This document shows, one piece after another, positions 8,044 to 13,974 of a stretch of 20,751 bases of DNA (position 1 is its first letter; every line of letters starts with the position of its first letter). The position numbers and the translations under genes were made by a program. The notes beneath the pieces were generated by a model. That model saw only the letters and a program-made list of their open reading frames with translations, ran no database searches and had not been told where the DNA came from. This DNA is from an uncultured Planctomycetaceae bacterium (GTDB taxonomy: Bacteria; Planctomycetota; Planctomycetia; Pirellulales; UBA1268): contig CAISKG010000592.1 in assembly GCA_903885855.1 (NCBI GenBank), positions 1 through 20,751 of the forward strand, read 5' to 3'.

Positions 8044-8078
8044 AGCCCATTCCGCCCCTCCCCCGCAAACGCCCCGCC

Positions 8079-9035
8079 TCACGTCGCCCCGAGGAGGGCC
8101 GCCACGTGCGCGGCGGCGGCGGCCGCCAGGCCGGCGAGGGCGTAGCCCCCCTCGAGCGTCGACACCAGCCGCCCCCCGGCGTGGCGCTCGGCGATCGCGC
8201 GGACGATCCGCGTCATCTCCGCGAAGTCGGCGTCGTCGAGGGTGAAGCGGCCGAGGGGATCGCCGCGGCGCGAGTCGAAGCCGGCCGACACGAGCACCAG
8301 CCCAGGGCGGAAGGCGTCGGCCGCCGGGAGAAGGCGGTCGCGGTAGGCGGCCAGGATCTCGCGCCGCCCGGCGCCGGCGGGGAAGGGGCAGTTGATCGTG
8401 AAGCCCTCGCCGGCGCCCCGGCCGATCTCGTCGGCGGCGCCGGTGCCGGGATAGAGGGGCGACTGGTGGGTGTCGAAGAAGAGGACGGTCGGGTCCTCGA
8501 CGAAGGCGTCCTGCGTGCCGTTGCCATGGTGCACGTCCCAGTCGACGACGAGGACGCGCTCGATGCCGTGCCGGGCCTGCGCGTGCCGCGCGGCGACGGC
8601 CACGGAGTTGAAGAAGCAGAAGCCCATGCCGCGCGTGGGCGTGGCATGGTGGCCGGGCGGGCGCACCACCGCGAAGGCGTTGTCGAGGCGGCCGGCGCAG
8701 ACTTCGTCGACGGCGGCCAGAAGCGCCCCGCCGGCCATCGTCGCCGCGCGGAGCGACGCCGCGCCGCCGATCGCCGTGTCGCCGGTGGAGAGCACCGCCA
8801 GGCCGTCGGCGACGTCCTGGCGCACGACGCCGAGATAGGCCGCGGTGTGGACGCGGAGCAGCTCCTCGTCGGTCACGGCGCGCGGGGCGATGGCGGTGCA
8901 GCGGTCGAGGAGGCCGTCGCCGCGGAGCCGCGCGAGCACCGCCTCGACGCGCGCCGGGGTCTCCGGATGGCCGGGGCCGGTGACGTGGTCGAGCGTCTCC
9001 GGGGCGTGGACGATGCCGGTGCGGGGGGCGGGCAT
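8079..9035 (-). CDS. Histone deacetylase-like zinc amidohydrolase (HDAC/AcuC/acetylpolyamine deacetylase superfamily)
   Basis: The 318-residue enzyme should remove acyl groups from acetyl-lysine or acetylpolyamine-like substrates in the cytoplasm. All the expected active-site parts are present: the HH pair in RPPGHHATP (129-130), the zinc ligands in DWDVHHGNG (D167, H169), the third zinc ligand in AGFDSRRGDPLG (D254), and the catalytic tyrosine in LEGGYAL (Y298). FCFFNSVAVAA (139-149) and HQSPLYPGTG (190-199) are typical of the class II-like bacterial branch. The ATG at 9035 has GGAAG upstream and the normal N-terminus (IVHAPETLDHVTGPGHPE). It is divergent from rpsP and shares a 280-bp intergenic region with it. 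The real substrate is not known; histones are absent, so polyamines, acetyl-CoA synthetase or other acetylated proteins are the candidates from known family members. Confidence 0.92.
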   Translation of the reverse strand: MPAPRTGIVHAPETLDHVTGPGHPETPARVEAVLARLRGDGLLDRCTAIAPRAVTDEELLRVHTAAYLGVVRQDVADGLAVLSTGDTAIGGAASLRAATMAGGALLAAVDEVCAGRLDNAFAVVRPPGHHATPTRGMGFCFFNSVAVAARHAQARHGIERVLVVDWDVHHGNGTQDAFVEDPTVLFFDTHQSPLYPGTGAADEIGRGAGEGFTINCPFPAGAGRREILAAYRDRLLPAADAFRPGLVLVSAGFDSRRGDPLGRFTLDDADFAEMTRIVRAIAERHAGGRLVSTLEGGYALAGLAAAAAAHVAALLGAT

Positions 9036-9061
9036 GGGGGGGCTTCCGTCGCGGGCAGCCT

Positions 9062-9076
9062 CGGGATGCTATCCCG
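9062..9076. promoter_or_regulatory. Palindrome over the presumed -10 region of the deacetylase gene (possible operator)
   Basis: CGGGATGCTATCCCG is a perfect 6-bp dyad with a three-base centre, 26 bases upstream of the deacetylase start. On the minus strand it contains TAGCAT (9066-9071), a possible -10 element; a weak -35-like TGGAAC lies 18 bases further upstream (9090-9095). A repressor binding the dyad would block the promoter. No regulator gene is nearby, and the short dyad could be chance. Confidence 0.3.
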
Positions 9077-9235
9077 GCCCCGCCCGCCCGTTCCACGCCC
9101 AGCGGCGCCGCCGCGGCCCCGGGCGACCCCTCCCGAAGGTGCCGGCAGCCGGCCGGAAACGGGGCCGGCCGGGGGGCGCGGACCGATGGGAAACAGGGCA
9201 AAAGGGGGCGAATCGGCATCCCGCCCGAGGTGGGC

Positions 9236-9263
9236 TTGGGTTCCGGCGGCGCCGCGATACACT
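9236..9263 (+). promoter_or_regulatory. Candidate promoter for the rpsP-trmD-rplS cluster
   Basis: TTGGGT (9236-9241) and TACACT (9258-9263) are 16 bases apart, giving a start near 9270 and a leader of about 45 bases. The leader contains a run of six T (9285-9290), rare in this GC-rich DNA, and the short repeat CTCGA/TCGAG (9272-9276, 9290-9294). The promoter elements are weak matches. The position in a divergent gap before a ribosomal gene supports them. Confidence 0.33.
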
Positions 9264-9315
9264 GCAAGGCCCTCGATTGCGGGGTTTTTTCGAGTTCCCA
9301 GCGGAGTATCTGACC

Positions 9316-9753
9316 GTGGCAGTGGCGATTCGGATGAAGCGGATGGGGCGGAAGAACCGCGCGTACTATCGGATCTGCGCGACCGATCGGCGCAGCCCAC
9401 GCGATGGCCGTGTGATCGAGGAGCTGGGCACCTACGACCCGGCCGTGCCCGACACCGACGCCCGCTGCACGCTCGATGCCGCCCGGGTCGACTATTGGCT
9501 CTCCGTCGGCGCCCAGCCGAGCGACGCGGTGCGCGTGCTGATCAAGAAGTACGGCTCCAAGGGGACGCACCTCAAGCAGATGGAGTTGGCCCGCGCCAAG
9601 CTCAAGCTGCCCAAGGTCGTGCCCGACGCCGGCGCGCCGGTGTTCGTGCCGGAGGTGAAGTCGCCGGAGCCGCCGGCCGCCGCCGAAGCCGCCGCCGCGC
9701 CCGAGGCCCCCGCGGCCGAGGCCGCGCCCGAGTCGGCCCCCACCGAGGGCTGA
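9316..9753 (+). CDS. rpsP: 30S ribosomal protein bS16 with a C-terminal Ala/Pro/Glu tail
   Basis: This is the small-subunit protein S16, needed for folding of the 5' domain of 16S rRNA. The core (1-85) has AVAIRMKRMGRKNRAYYRI, RSPRDGRVIEELGTYDP and YWLSVGAQPSDAVRVLIKKYG, all diagnostic. The GTG at 9316 is the start because MAVAIRMKR then matches the family N-terminus, with GCGGAG nine bases upstream. The protein has 145 residues, compared with about 82 in E. coli. The extra C-terminal part (from about 103) is an acidic, low-complexity Ala/Pro/Glu run, probably flexible. It is the first gene of the cluster, followed by trmD and rplS. Confidence 0.96.
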   Translation: MAVAIRMKRMGRKNRAYYRICATDRRSPRDGRVIEELGTYDPAVPDTDARCTLDAARVDYWLSVGAQPSDAVRVLIKKYGSKGTHLKQMELARAKLKLPKVVPDAGAPVFVPEVKSPEPPAAAEAAAAPEAPAAEAAPESAPTEG

Positions 9754-9844
9754 TCCCCGCGCGTCGGTCCCGTCCGTACCCCGCCATCGAAGACCGCATG
9801 CACCACCCGGCATGCCCACCCCGCCGGCCCGCATCCCCCCGGCC

Positions 9845-10606
9845 ATGCGCATCGACGTCCTCACGCTGTTCCCCGACATGTTCACCGGCTTCCTCGAGGG
9901 GAGCCTGTTGGGGGCGGCGCGCGCCGCTGGCCTGCTCGACATCCGCGTGACCGACATTCGCGACTTCGCGGAGGGGGTCCACCGCCAGGTCGATGACCGT
10001 CCCTTCGGCGGCGGTCCCGGGATGCTCCTCATGCCGGGGCCGGTCGTGGCCGCGGTGGAGTCGGTCCTCGCCGCGGCGGCCCCCGCCGCCGATCCCGTGG
10101 TGCTCCTCACCCCGGCCGGCCGGCGCCTCACGCAGGAGGTGGTCGAGGAGCTCGCCCGCCGGCCGCGGATCGTGCTCGTCTGCGGCCGCTACGAGGGCTT
10201 CGACGCCCGGGTCGGCGCCACGCTCGGCGCCGAGGAGATCTCGGTGGGCGATTTCGTCCTCTCCGGCGGCGAGGTGGCGGCGATGGTCGTCATCGACGCC
10301 GTCAGCCGGCTGGTGCCGGGCGTGCTCGGCGACGAGGAGAGCGCCCGGCAGGATTCCTTCTCCGGTCCCGGTCGTCTCGTCGAGGGGCCGCAGTACACGC
10401 GCCCGCGCGAGTTCCGCGGGCTGGCCGTCCCCGAGGTGCTGCTCTCGGGCGACCACCGCCGCATCGCCACCTGGCGCCACGAGCAGGCCGTCGCCGCCAC
10501 GCGCCGCCGCGCCGCCGTTCCCGCCCATTCCGTTCCCGCCTCTTTCCCCTCCGTCCCGGATCGCCCCGCCGGGGGCGCGGAGACGCCGTCCAGGAGCCTG
10601 CCGTGA
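9845..10606 (+). CDS. trmD: tRNA (guanine-N1)-methyltransferase
   Basis: TrmD methylates G37 next to the anticodon of tRNAs reading CNN codons, using S-adenosylmethionine, and so prevents +1 frameshifting. The 253-residue protein has the N-terminal IDVLTLFPDMF, the trefoil-knot motifs VLVCGRYEGFD (110-120) and ISVGDFVLSGGE (132-143), and the catalytic GVLGDEESARQDSF (159-172) with Asp170 as the presumed base. ATG at 9845 gives the family N-terminus; an in-frame ATG at 9812 would add eleven proline-rich residues. Neither has a clear Shine-Dalgarno sequence. The C-terminal end after about 215 is proline- and alanine-rich and lacks the usual RRPDLL-type helix. The gene lies 91 bases after rpsP and its stop overlaps the rplS start by four bases (GTGA). 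Confidence 0.95.
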   Translation: MRIDVLTLFPDMFTGFLEGSLLGAARAAGLLDIRVTDIRDFAEGVHRQVDDRPFGGGPGMLLMPGPVVAAVESVLAAAAPAADPVVLLTPAGRRLTQEVVEELARRPRIVLVCGRYEGFDARVGATLGAEEISVGDFVLSGGEVAAMVVIDAVSRLVPGVLGDEESARQDSFSGPGRLVEGPQYTRPREFRGLAVPEVLLSGDHRRIATWRHEQAVAATRRRAAVPAHSVPASFPSVPDRPAGGAETPSRSLP

Positions 10607-11013
10607 GCCAGAAGACCATCGCCCTCGTGGAGGCCTCGAGCCTCAAGACGGAGATCCCCCAGTTCGCGATCGGCGACACCGTCGACGTCCACACGCGCAT
10701 CCTCGAAGGGGAGAAGGAGCGCATCCAGATCTTCAACGGCGTGGTCATCGCCCGCAGCGGCACCGGGAGCCGGGAGATGTTCACCGTGCGGCGCATCGTG
10801 GCCGGCGAGGGGGTGGAGCGGAAGTTCCCCATCCACTCCCCGAAGATCGCCAAGATCGACGTCAAGCGCTCCGGCGTGTCGCGCCGCGCGAAGCTCTACT
10901 ACCTCCGCGACCGCGTCGGCAAGGCGGTGCGCCTCCGCGAGAAGCGCGACGAGGCCGCGATCGCCGCCGGCAGCGCCAAGAAGGCCGCCGCCAAGAAGGC
11001 CGCCAAGGGCTGA
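10603..11013 (+). CDS. rplS: 50S ribosomal protein bL19 with a Lys/Ala tail
   Basis: L19 lies at the subunit interface of the large ribosomal subunit. The 136-residue sequence has the family core IPQFAIGDTVDVHTRI, ERIQIFNGVVIAR, FTVRRI, GVERKFPIHSPKI and RRAKLYYLRDRVGKAVRLREK. The GTG at 10603 overlaps the trmD stop, so translation is probably coupled. The last 18 or so residues are a lysine/alanine run (KKAAAKKAAKG), beyond the 115 residues of E. coli L19. Confidence 0.96.
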   Translation: MSQKTIALVEASSLKTEIPQFAIGDTVDVHTRILEGEKERIQIFNGVVIARSGTGSREMFTVRRIVAGEGVERKFPIHSPKIAKIDVKRSGVSRRAKLYYLRDRVGKAVRLREKRDEAAIAAGSAKKAAAKKAAKG

Positions 11014-11055
11014 CGTCCCGGAAGCGTGACGCGGGGGCCGCTCGGAGGCGTGGGC

Positions 11056-11457
11056 ATGTTCCGGCGCGGGGCATCGGCCGATGGCGGCGCTTCCGACGGC
11101 CGTGACGCGCTGGGCAAGCGCGGCGAGGACCTCGCCGCGGCGCACCTGCGCACCCGCGGCTACCGGATCGTCGGCCGCCGCGAGCGGATCCTGCGCGGCG
11201 ACATCGACATCGTCGCCCTCGACGGCCGAACGGTGGTCTTCGTCGAGGTGCGCAGCCGCTCCGACACCCTCCACGGCCACCCCGCCGAGACGGTCGGACC
11301 GACGAAGCAGCGGCGCATCGCCGAGCTCGCCAACGCCTACATCCGCCGCCACCGGCTCCAGGATTGCCAGGTGCGGATCGACGTCGTCGCCGTGACGTTC
11401 GCGGCCGACGGCGAGCCCGTCGTGGAGCACTTCGAGAACGCCTTCGAGAGCCCCTGA
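11056..11457 (+). CDS. YraN/UPF0102 family nuclease-like protein
   Basis: The 133-residue protein belongs to the UPF0102 group, which has a PD-(D/E)XK nuclease-like fold and is often linked to the rplS/rnhB area of genomes. Function is not settled. Visible motifs are GKRGEDLAAAHLRTRGYRIV (20-39), then RGDIDIVALDGRTVVFVEVRSR, which carries the D-x-D and E-x-R positions of the predicted active site. The ATG at 11056 is chosen for its GGAGG seven bases upstream; the in-frame GTG at 11026 is less well placed. It follows rplS by 42 bases and precedes the GroES-like gene by 20 bases, so it is probably co-transcribed. Confidence 0.87.
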   Translation: MFRRGASADGGASDGRDALGKRGEDLAAAHLRTRGYRIVGRRERILRGDIDIVALDGRTVVFVEVRSRSDTLHGHPAETVGPTKQRRIAELANAYIRRHRLQDCQVRIDVVAVTFAADGEPVVEHFENAFESP

Positions 11458-11477
11458 CCTTCCCCGAGGACAGCACC

Positions 11478-11852
11478 GTGGACGAGTTCGTCGAGCCGCT
11501 TGGGATGCGCGTCCTGATCCGCAAGGACGAGAGCCGGCAGAAGACGCGCGGCGGCATCGTCCTCCCCGATCAGGCCGAGATCCCCACGATCACCGGCCGC
11601 GTCGTGGAGGTGAGCCTCCAGGTGGAGCGCGACGCCGACTTCCCGATCGAGAAGTACGACAAGGTGCTCTTCCACCCCAAGAACTCGATCCCGGTCGACT
11701 TCGAGCAGACCAACCTGCTCTACGTGGTGCCGATCGAGGACGTGGTGGCGGTGTTCCGCCGCCACGACGCCGGCAAGCCGCGGCGGCGCGGCACCACCGG
11801 CCGCGAGGAGGGGGAGCCGGGGGGCGGCGGCCCCGACGCCGGCGGCACGTGA
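11478..11852 (+). CDS. GroES-like co-chaperonin (Cpn10 family), stand-alone
   Basis: The 124-residue protein has a Cpn10 fold: PLGMRVLIRKDESRQKTRGG at the start, the mobile loop with the IVL tripeptide (GGIVLPDQ) that binds GroEL, and a second half with KYDKVLFHPKNSIPVDF and a final VVPIEDVVAVF. The last 25 residues are a charged, glycine-rich tail not found in standard GroES. The GTG at 11478 has GAGGA eight bases upstream. No groEL is adjacent, so it may work with a chaperonin encoded elsewhere, or be a specialised copy. Planctomycetes often have several GroES paralogues (general knowledge). It ends just before the convergent APP1 gene. Confidence 0.82.
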   Translation: MDEFVEPLGMRVLIRKDESRQKTRGGIVLPDQAEIPTITGRVVEVSLQVERDADFPIEKYDKVLFHPKNSIPVDFEQTNLLYVVPIEDVVAVFRRHDAGKPRRRGTTGREEGEPGGGGPDAGGT

Positions 11853-11861
11853 GCCGGCCCG

Positions 11862-11882
11862 GTGCCGGTCGCGCCGGGGCAC
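11862..11882. terminator. Short inverted repeat between groES-like and APP1 genes
   Basis: GTGCC (11862-11866) pairs with GGCAC (11878-11882), and GG/CC inside it adds two pairs with a two-base bulge. It fills most of the 32-base gap between the convergent genes. No T-run follows, and in such GC-rich DNA this could be chance. Confidence 0.22.
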
Positions 11883-11884
11883 GA

Positions 11885-13009
11885 TCAGCCCGGCGCCGAC
11901 GGCAGCGTGCGGATCTCGGCGGGGTCGGTGAAGAGGCGGAAAACCCCGTGCGGCAAGCGCCGCGCGAGCCGCTCCAGCCGCCGCTGCGTCTTGGCGTCCT
12001 TGCCGTGGCCGGTGAGGCGGCGGATGAGCACGCCGCGCACCTGCGCGGGGCGGCGCCGCGCGATGGCGACGTAGACCTCCGGGTCGCGCTCGCCGGAGTC
12101 GCCCAGGAGGAGGAAGCGCCGGCGGGGGAAGTCGTCGAGGATCTGCTCGATGGCCCGGCGCTTGGAGCGCTTCCGTGACGCCAGCCGCCCCAGCGGCGTC
12201 GCTTCCTTGAGCCGGAACATCTTCAGGTGCATCGAGCCGGCGGGGATCCCCGCCGCGGTGAAGAAGGCGTCGAGGGGGGCGGCCAACTGCCACGGGCTCG
12301 ACGAGACGTAGTGGAACGCCACCCCCGCCGCCTTCCACTCCCGGTACGTCTCGGGCATCCCGGGCACGGGGCGGAACTCGCGGAACAGCGTGTTGGCGAG
12401 CAGTTCGCGCCGGTTGGCGACGTCGGTGATCTTCACGGTGTCGTCGATGTCGGAGATCACCGACAGCCCCTCGTCGCCGACGAGGTGGATCCTTCCCGCG
12501 CCCTCGAGGTCGGACGGGGCGTGCTCGCCGTCGCCGGCCGGCTCGCGTGCCCGGCCGGCGTAGCGGATCACCGGGCCGGCGAGGGGGTCCAGGTCGACGT
12601 CGCTCCCCTCGAGATCGATGCGCGCGAGGAAGTGGCCGGCCCGGTCGGTGGGGCCGACGTCGACGGTCGTCCCGCCGATCGTCACCCCCACGGCGGCCCC
12701 CGCGATGCGCCGGAAGAGGAAGGCGTCGGCGCGGCGCCGGAACACCTCCTGGCCGACGAGGTCGTCGTCGAGATCGAAGAAGCGCCGCATCACCGCCATC
12801 GCCAGGCGCCGCCGCCCGCTGCGCTCGGGGAGCGGCCGGACCACCATCCCCGCCGCCGTGGCCATCCAGCGCGTGTCGCCGGGAATCCGCCGGGCGTAGG
12901 TGGGGAAAAAGACGAGCATCGAGGCGGGCGAGGGGGTGACGGGTGGGGTGCCGGGAGGGGGCTCAGCGGAGGCGCCGGGGGGCCGCGGGCCGGCTCGCAG
13001 CGCTTGCAT
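11885..13009 (-). CDS. APP1-like phosphatidate phosphatase domain protein (DUF2183)
   Basis: The 374-residue protein carries the catalytic domain first described in the yeast actin-patch phosphatidate phosphatase App1, a HAD-like fold. The HAD nucleophile motif is SDIDDTVKITDV (D187, D189, T191). VSSSPWQLAAPL (about 234-245) and FLLLGDSGERDPEVY (about 314-328) are the other conserved blocks. In bacteria the substrate is not known; a lipid phosphate is the expected type. The N-terminal half (31-150) has FFPTYARR, an AVMRRFF region and a beta-rich stretch. The start is uncertain: the frame begins at 13009 with 30 proline-rich residues; a second ATG at 12919 starts MLVFFPTYAR, where conserved sequence seems to begin, but it has no clear Shine-Dalgarno site. 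It converges on the GroES-like gene. Confidence 0.83.
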   Translation of the reverse strand: MQALRAGPRPPGASAEPPPGTPPVTPSPASMLVFFPTYARRIPGDTRWMATAAGMVVRPLPERSGRRRLAMAVMRRFFDLDDDLVGQEVFRRRADAFLFRRIAGAAVGVTIGGTTVDVGPTDRAGHFLARIDLEGSDVDLDPLAGPVIRYAGRAREPAGDGEHAPSDLEGAGRIHLVGDEGLSVISDIDDTVKITDVANRRELLANTLFREFRPVPGMPETYREWKAAGVAFHYVSSSPWQLAAPLDAFFTAAGIPAGSMHLKMFRLKEATPLGRLASRKRSKRRAIEQILDDFPRRRFLLLGDSGERDPEVYVAIARRRPAQVRGVLIRRLTGHGKDAKTQRRLERLARRLPHGVFRLFTDPAEIRTLPSAPG

Positions 13010-13033
13010 GGGGCATGGCCGTCATTCTACAAC
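13004..13033. promoter_or_regulatory. Divergent, overlapping promoter elements between APP1 and the small basic protein gene
   Basis: On the minus strand TAGAAT (13024-13029) is a good -10 match; transcription would start near 13017, only a few bases from the 13009 start, so the mRNA would be almost leaderless or the real start is downstream. On the plus strand TTGCAT (13004-13009) and TACAAC (13028-13033) are 18 bases apart and could serve the small basic protein gene. The two -10 elements overlap. Confidence 0.3.
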
Positions 13034-13078
13034 GGGCACCCCCGGGCATTCCGCCCGGGCTCGAAGCGGGAGACGAGC

Positions 13079-13168
13079 ATGGGTGTCAAGAAGACGGGCA
13101 AGGGTCGGCGCAAACTGGGGCAGAAGAAGCGCCGCATGCGTGCCCGCATCCGCCACCGCAAGGGCTGA
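13079..13168 (+). CDS. 29-residue highly basic protein, possible ribosome-associated peptide
   Basis: The gene encodes 29 residues starting MGVKKTGKGRRKLG and ending RIRHRKG. Fifteen of 29 residues are Lys or Arg, one is His, and none is acidic. GGGAG lies six bases before the ATG, so translation is likely, and the gene stands alone between APP1 and a lipoprotein gene with a possible promoter and a CCCGGG/CCCGGG hairpin (13041-13059) in its leader. The sequence style, a KKRRMRAR core and an RHRK end, resembles tiny ribosomal proteins such as bS22 or the AURKAIP1/COX24 (mS38) domain. That comparison is from memory of patterns, not an alignment. A nucleic-acid-binding role is likely; ribosome membership is inference. 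Confidence 0.68.
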   Translation: MGVKKTGKGRRKLGQKKRRMRARIRHRKG

Positions 13169-13276
13169 TCGGCGCCCGCCGCGGCGGCGCACACCCGCGC
13201 GGGCCGGCGCCGCCGACACGATCGGCAGGATCGCCAGGCCGCTTTCTTCTCCTCGCGCGCCCCGTCGCCGATTTCC

Positions 13277-13304
13277 TTGCCGCGCTCCCGTCGTGGGGTA
13301 GGGT
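13277..13304 (+). promoter_or_regulatory. Candidate promoter for the cysteine-rich lipoprotein gene
   Basis: TTGCCG (13277-13282) and TAGGGT (13299-13304) are 16 bases apart, about 80 bases before the lipoprotein start. The -35 and -10 matches are partial. The 217-base gap between the small basic protein gene and the lipoprotein gene holds no other gene that I can support. Confidence 0.3.
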
Positions 13305-13385
13305 TGCGTGTCCCCGCGGTGTCCATGCACCGCGCGGCGGCCGCCCGGCACGAGACCGTGCCGCCCCCTGCGAGGAGTTCCGTCG

Positions 13386-13907
13386 ATGCGCGTTCAGGAT
13401 TGGTCGTCCCGCCTGCTGGTGTGCGTCGGCCTGGCGGTGTCCCTGTCGGCCTCCGGGTGCAAGACGCTCAGCGAGCGCTACATCGCCCTCGAGGTGTGGA
13501 AGTACGAGCGCTGCTTCGGGCACCTGCCCCCCGGATTCGTGCCCCCGGGCGTGGCCGCCCAGGCGCCGGCGCCGCGCGTCTGCGGCCAGGGGGCGCCGTG
13601 TGCCACTGCGAGCCCGTGCGCCGAGACGATGGCCGCCGACAACTGCAACGCCTGCCAGGGGGGCGGCGTGGAGGGCCACGGCATCCCCGCGGGCACGACG
13701 ATCCTGCCCGGGGGCTCCGCGCCGCTGCCGGCCGGGACCACGATCCCCGGAGGCACGATGCTCCCCGGCGGCGCGGGCGCCCCGGTGCTGCCGTCGGGCC
13801 CCGGCGGCGCTCCCGGTCCGGTGCCGAGCGCGTCGATCCCCACCTCCGCCGTGCCGGTGAGCACGAGCCGCCCGGTCGTGATCTCCGACGAGGTCGTGCT
13901 CCCCTGA
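13386..13907 (+). CDS. Cysteine- and glycine/proline-rich lipoprotein of unknown function
   Basis: The 173-residue protein has a lipoprotein signal: MRVQDWSSRLLVCVGLAVSL then the lipobox SASGC, with the lipidated cysteine at residue 25. It is therefore expected on a membrane surface facing the periplasm. After KTLSERYIALEVWKYERCFG, a cluster of cysteines follows (CGQGAPCATASPC, NCNACQGG), then a glycine/proline-rich stretch with loosely repeated PAGTTI-PGG units, and a C-terminal segment ending VVISDEVVLP. The start at 13386 has AGGAG eight bases upstream. I do not recognise a family. Such small planctomycete lipoproteins are commonly of unknown role. It converges on the DUF4239 gene. Confidence 0.75.
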   Translation: MRVQDWSSRLLVCVGLAVSLSASGCKTLSERYIALEVWKYERCFGHLPPGFVPPGVAAQAPAPRVCGQGAPCATASPCAETMAADNCNACQGGGVEGHGIPAGTTILPGGSAPLPAGTTIPGGTMLPGGAGAPVLPSGPGGAPGPVPSASIPTSAVPVSTSRPVVISDEVVLP

Positions 13908-13936
13908 GCGACACCGCCGTCCGAAGCGGCCGGGGT

Positions 13937-13963
13937 GGGGCGGCGCCGCGCACGGCGCTCCCC
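13937..13963. terminator. Hairpin between lipoprotein and DUF4239 genes (candidate bidirectional terminator)
   Basis: GGGG (13937-13940) with GCGCC (13943-13947) can pair with GGCGC (13954-13958) and CCCC (13960-13963), giving two short stems separated by a small internal mismatch. It sits in the middle of the 67-base convergent gap. No T-run is present. Confidence 0.3.
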
Positions 13964-13974
13964 GGGGACGCCCC

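Noticed and set aside
7073..8245. 390-residue plus-strand frame over the BMP gene
   Set aside because: It is the mirror of the BMP gene; the minus strand has a signal peptide, AGGAG and the family sequence.
7852..10131. 759-residue minus-strand frame across deacetylase, rpsP and trmD
   Set aside because: It crosses three well-supported genes and is low-complexity; no domain is visible.
13041..13059. CCCGGG/CCCGGG hairpin before the small basic protein as a riboswitch
   Set aside because: Both arms are self-palindromic and short; it may shape the leader but there is no sign of a ligand-binding fold.
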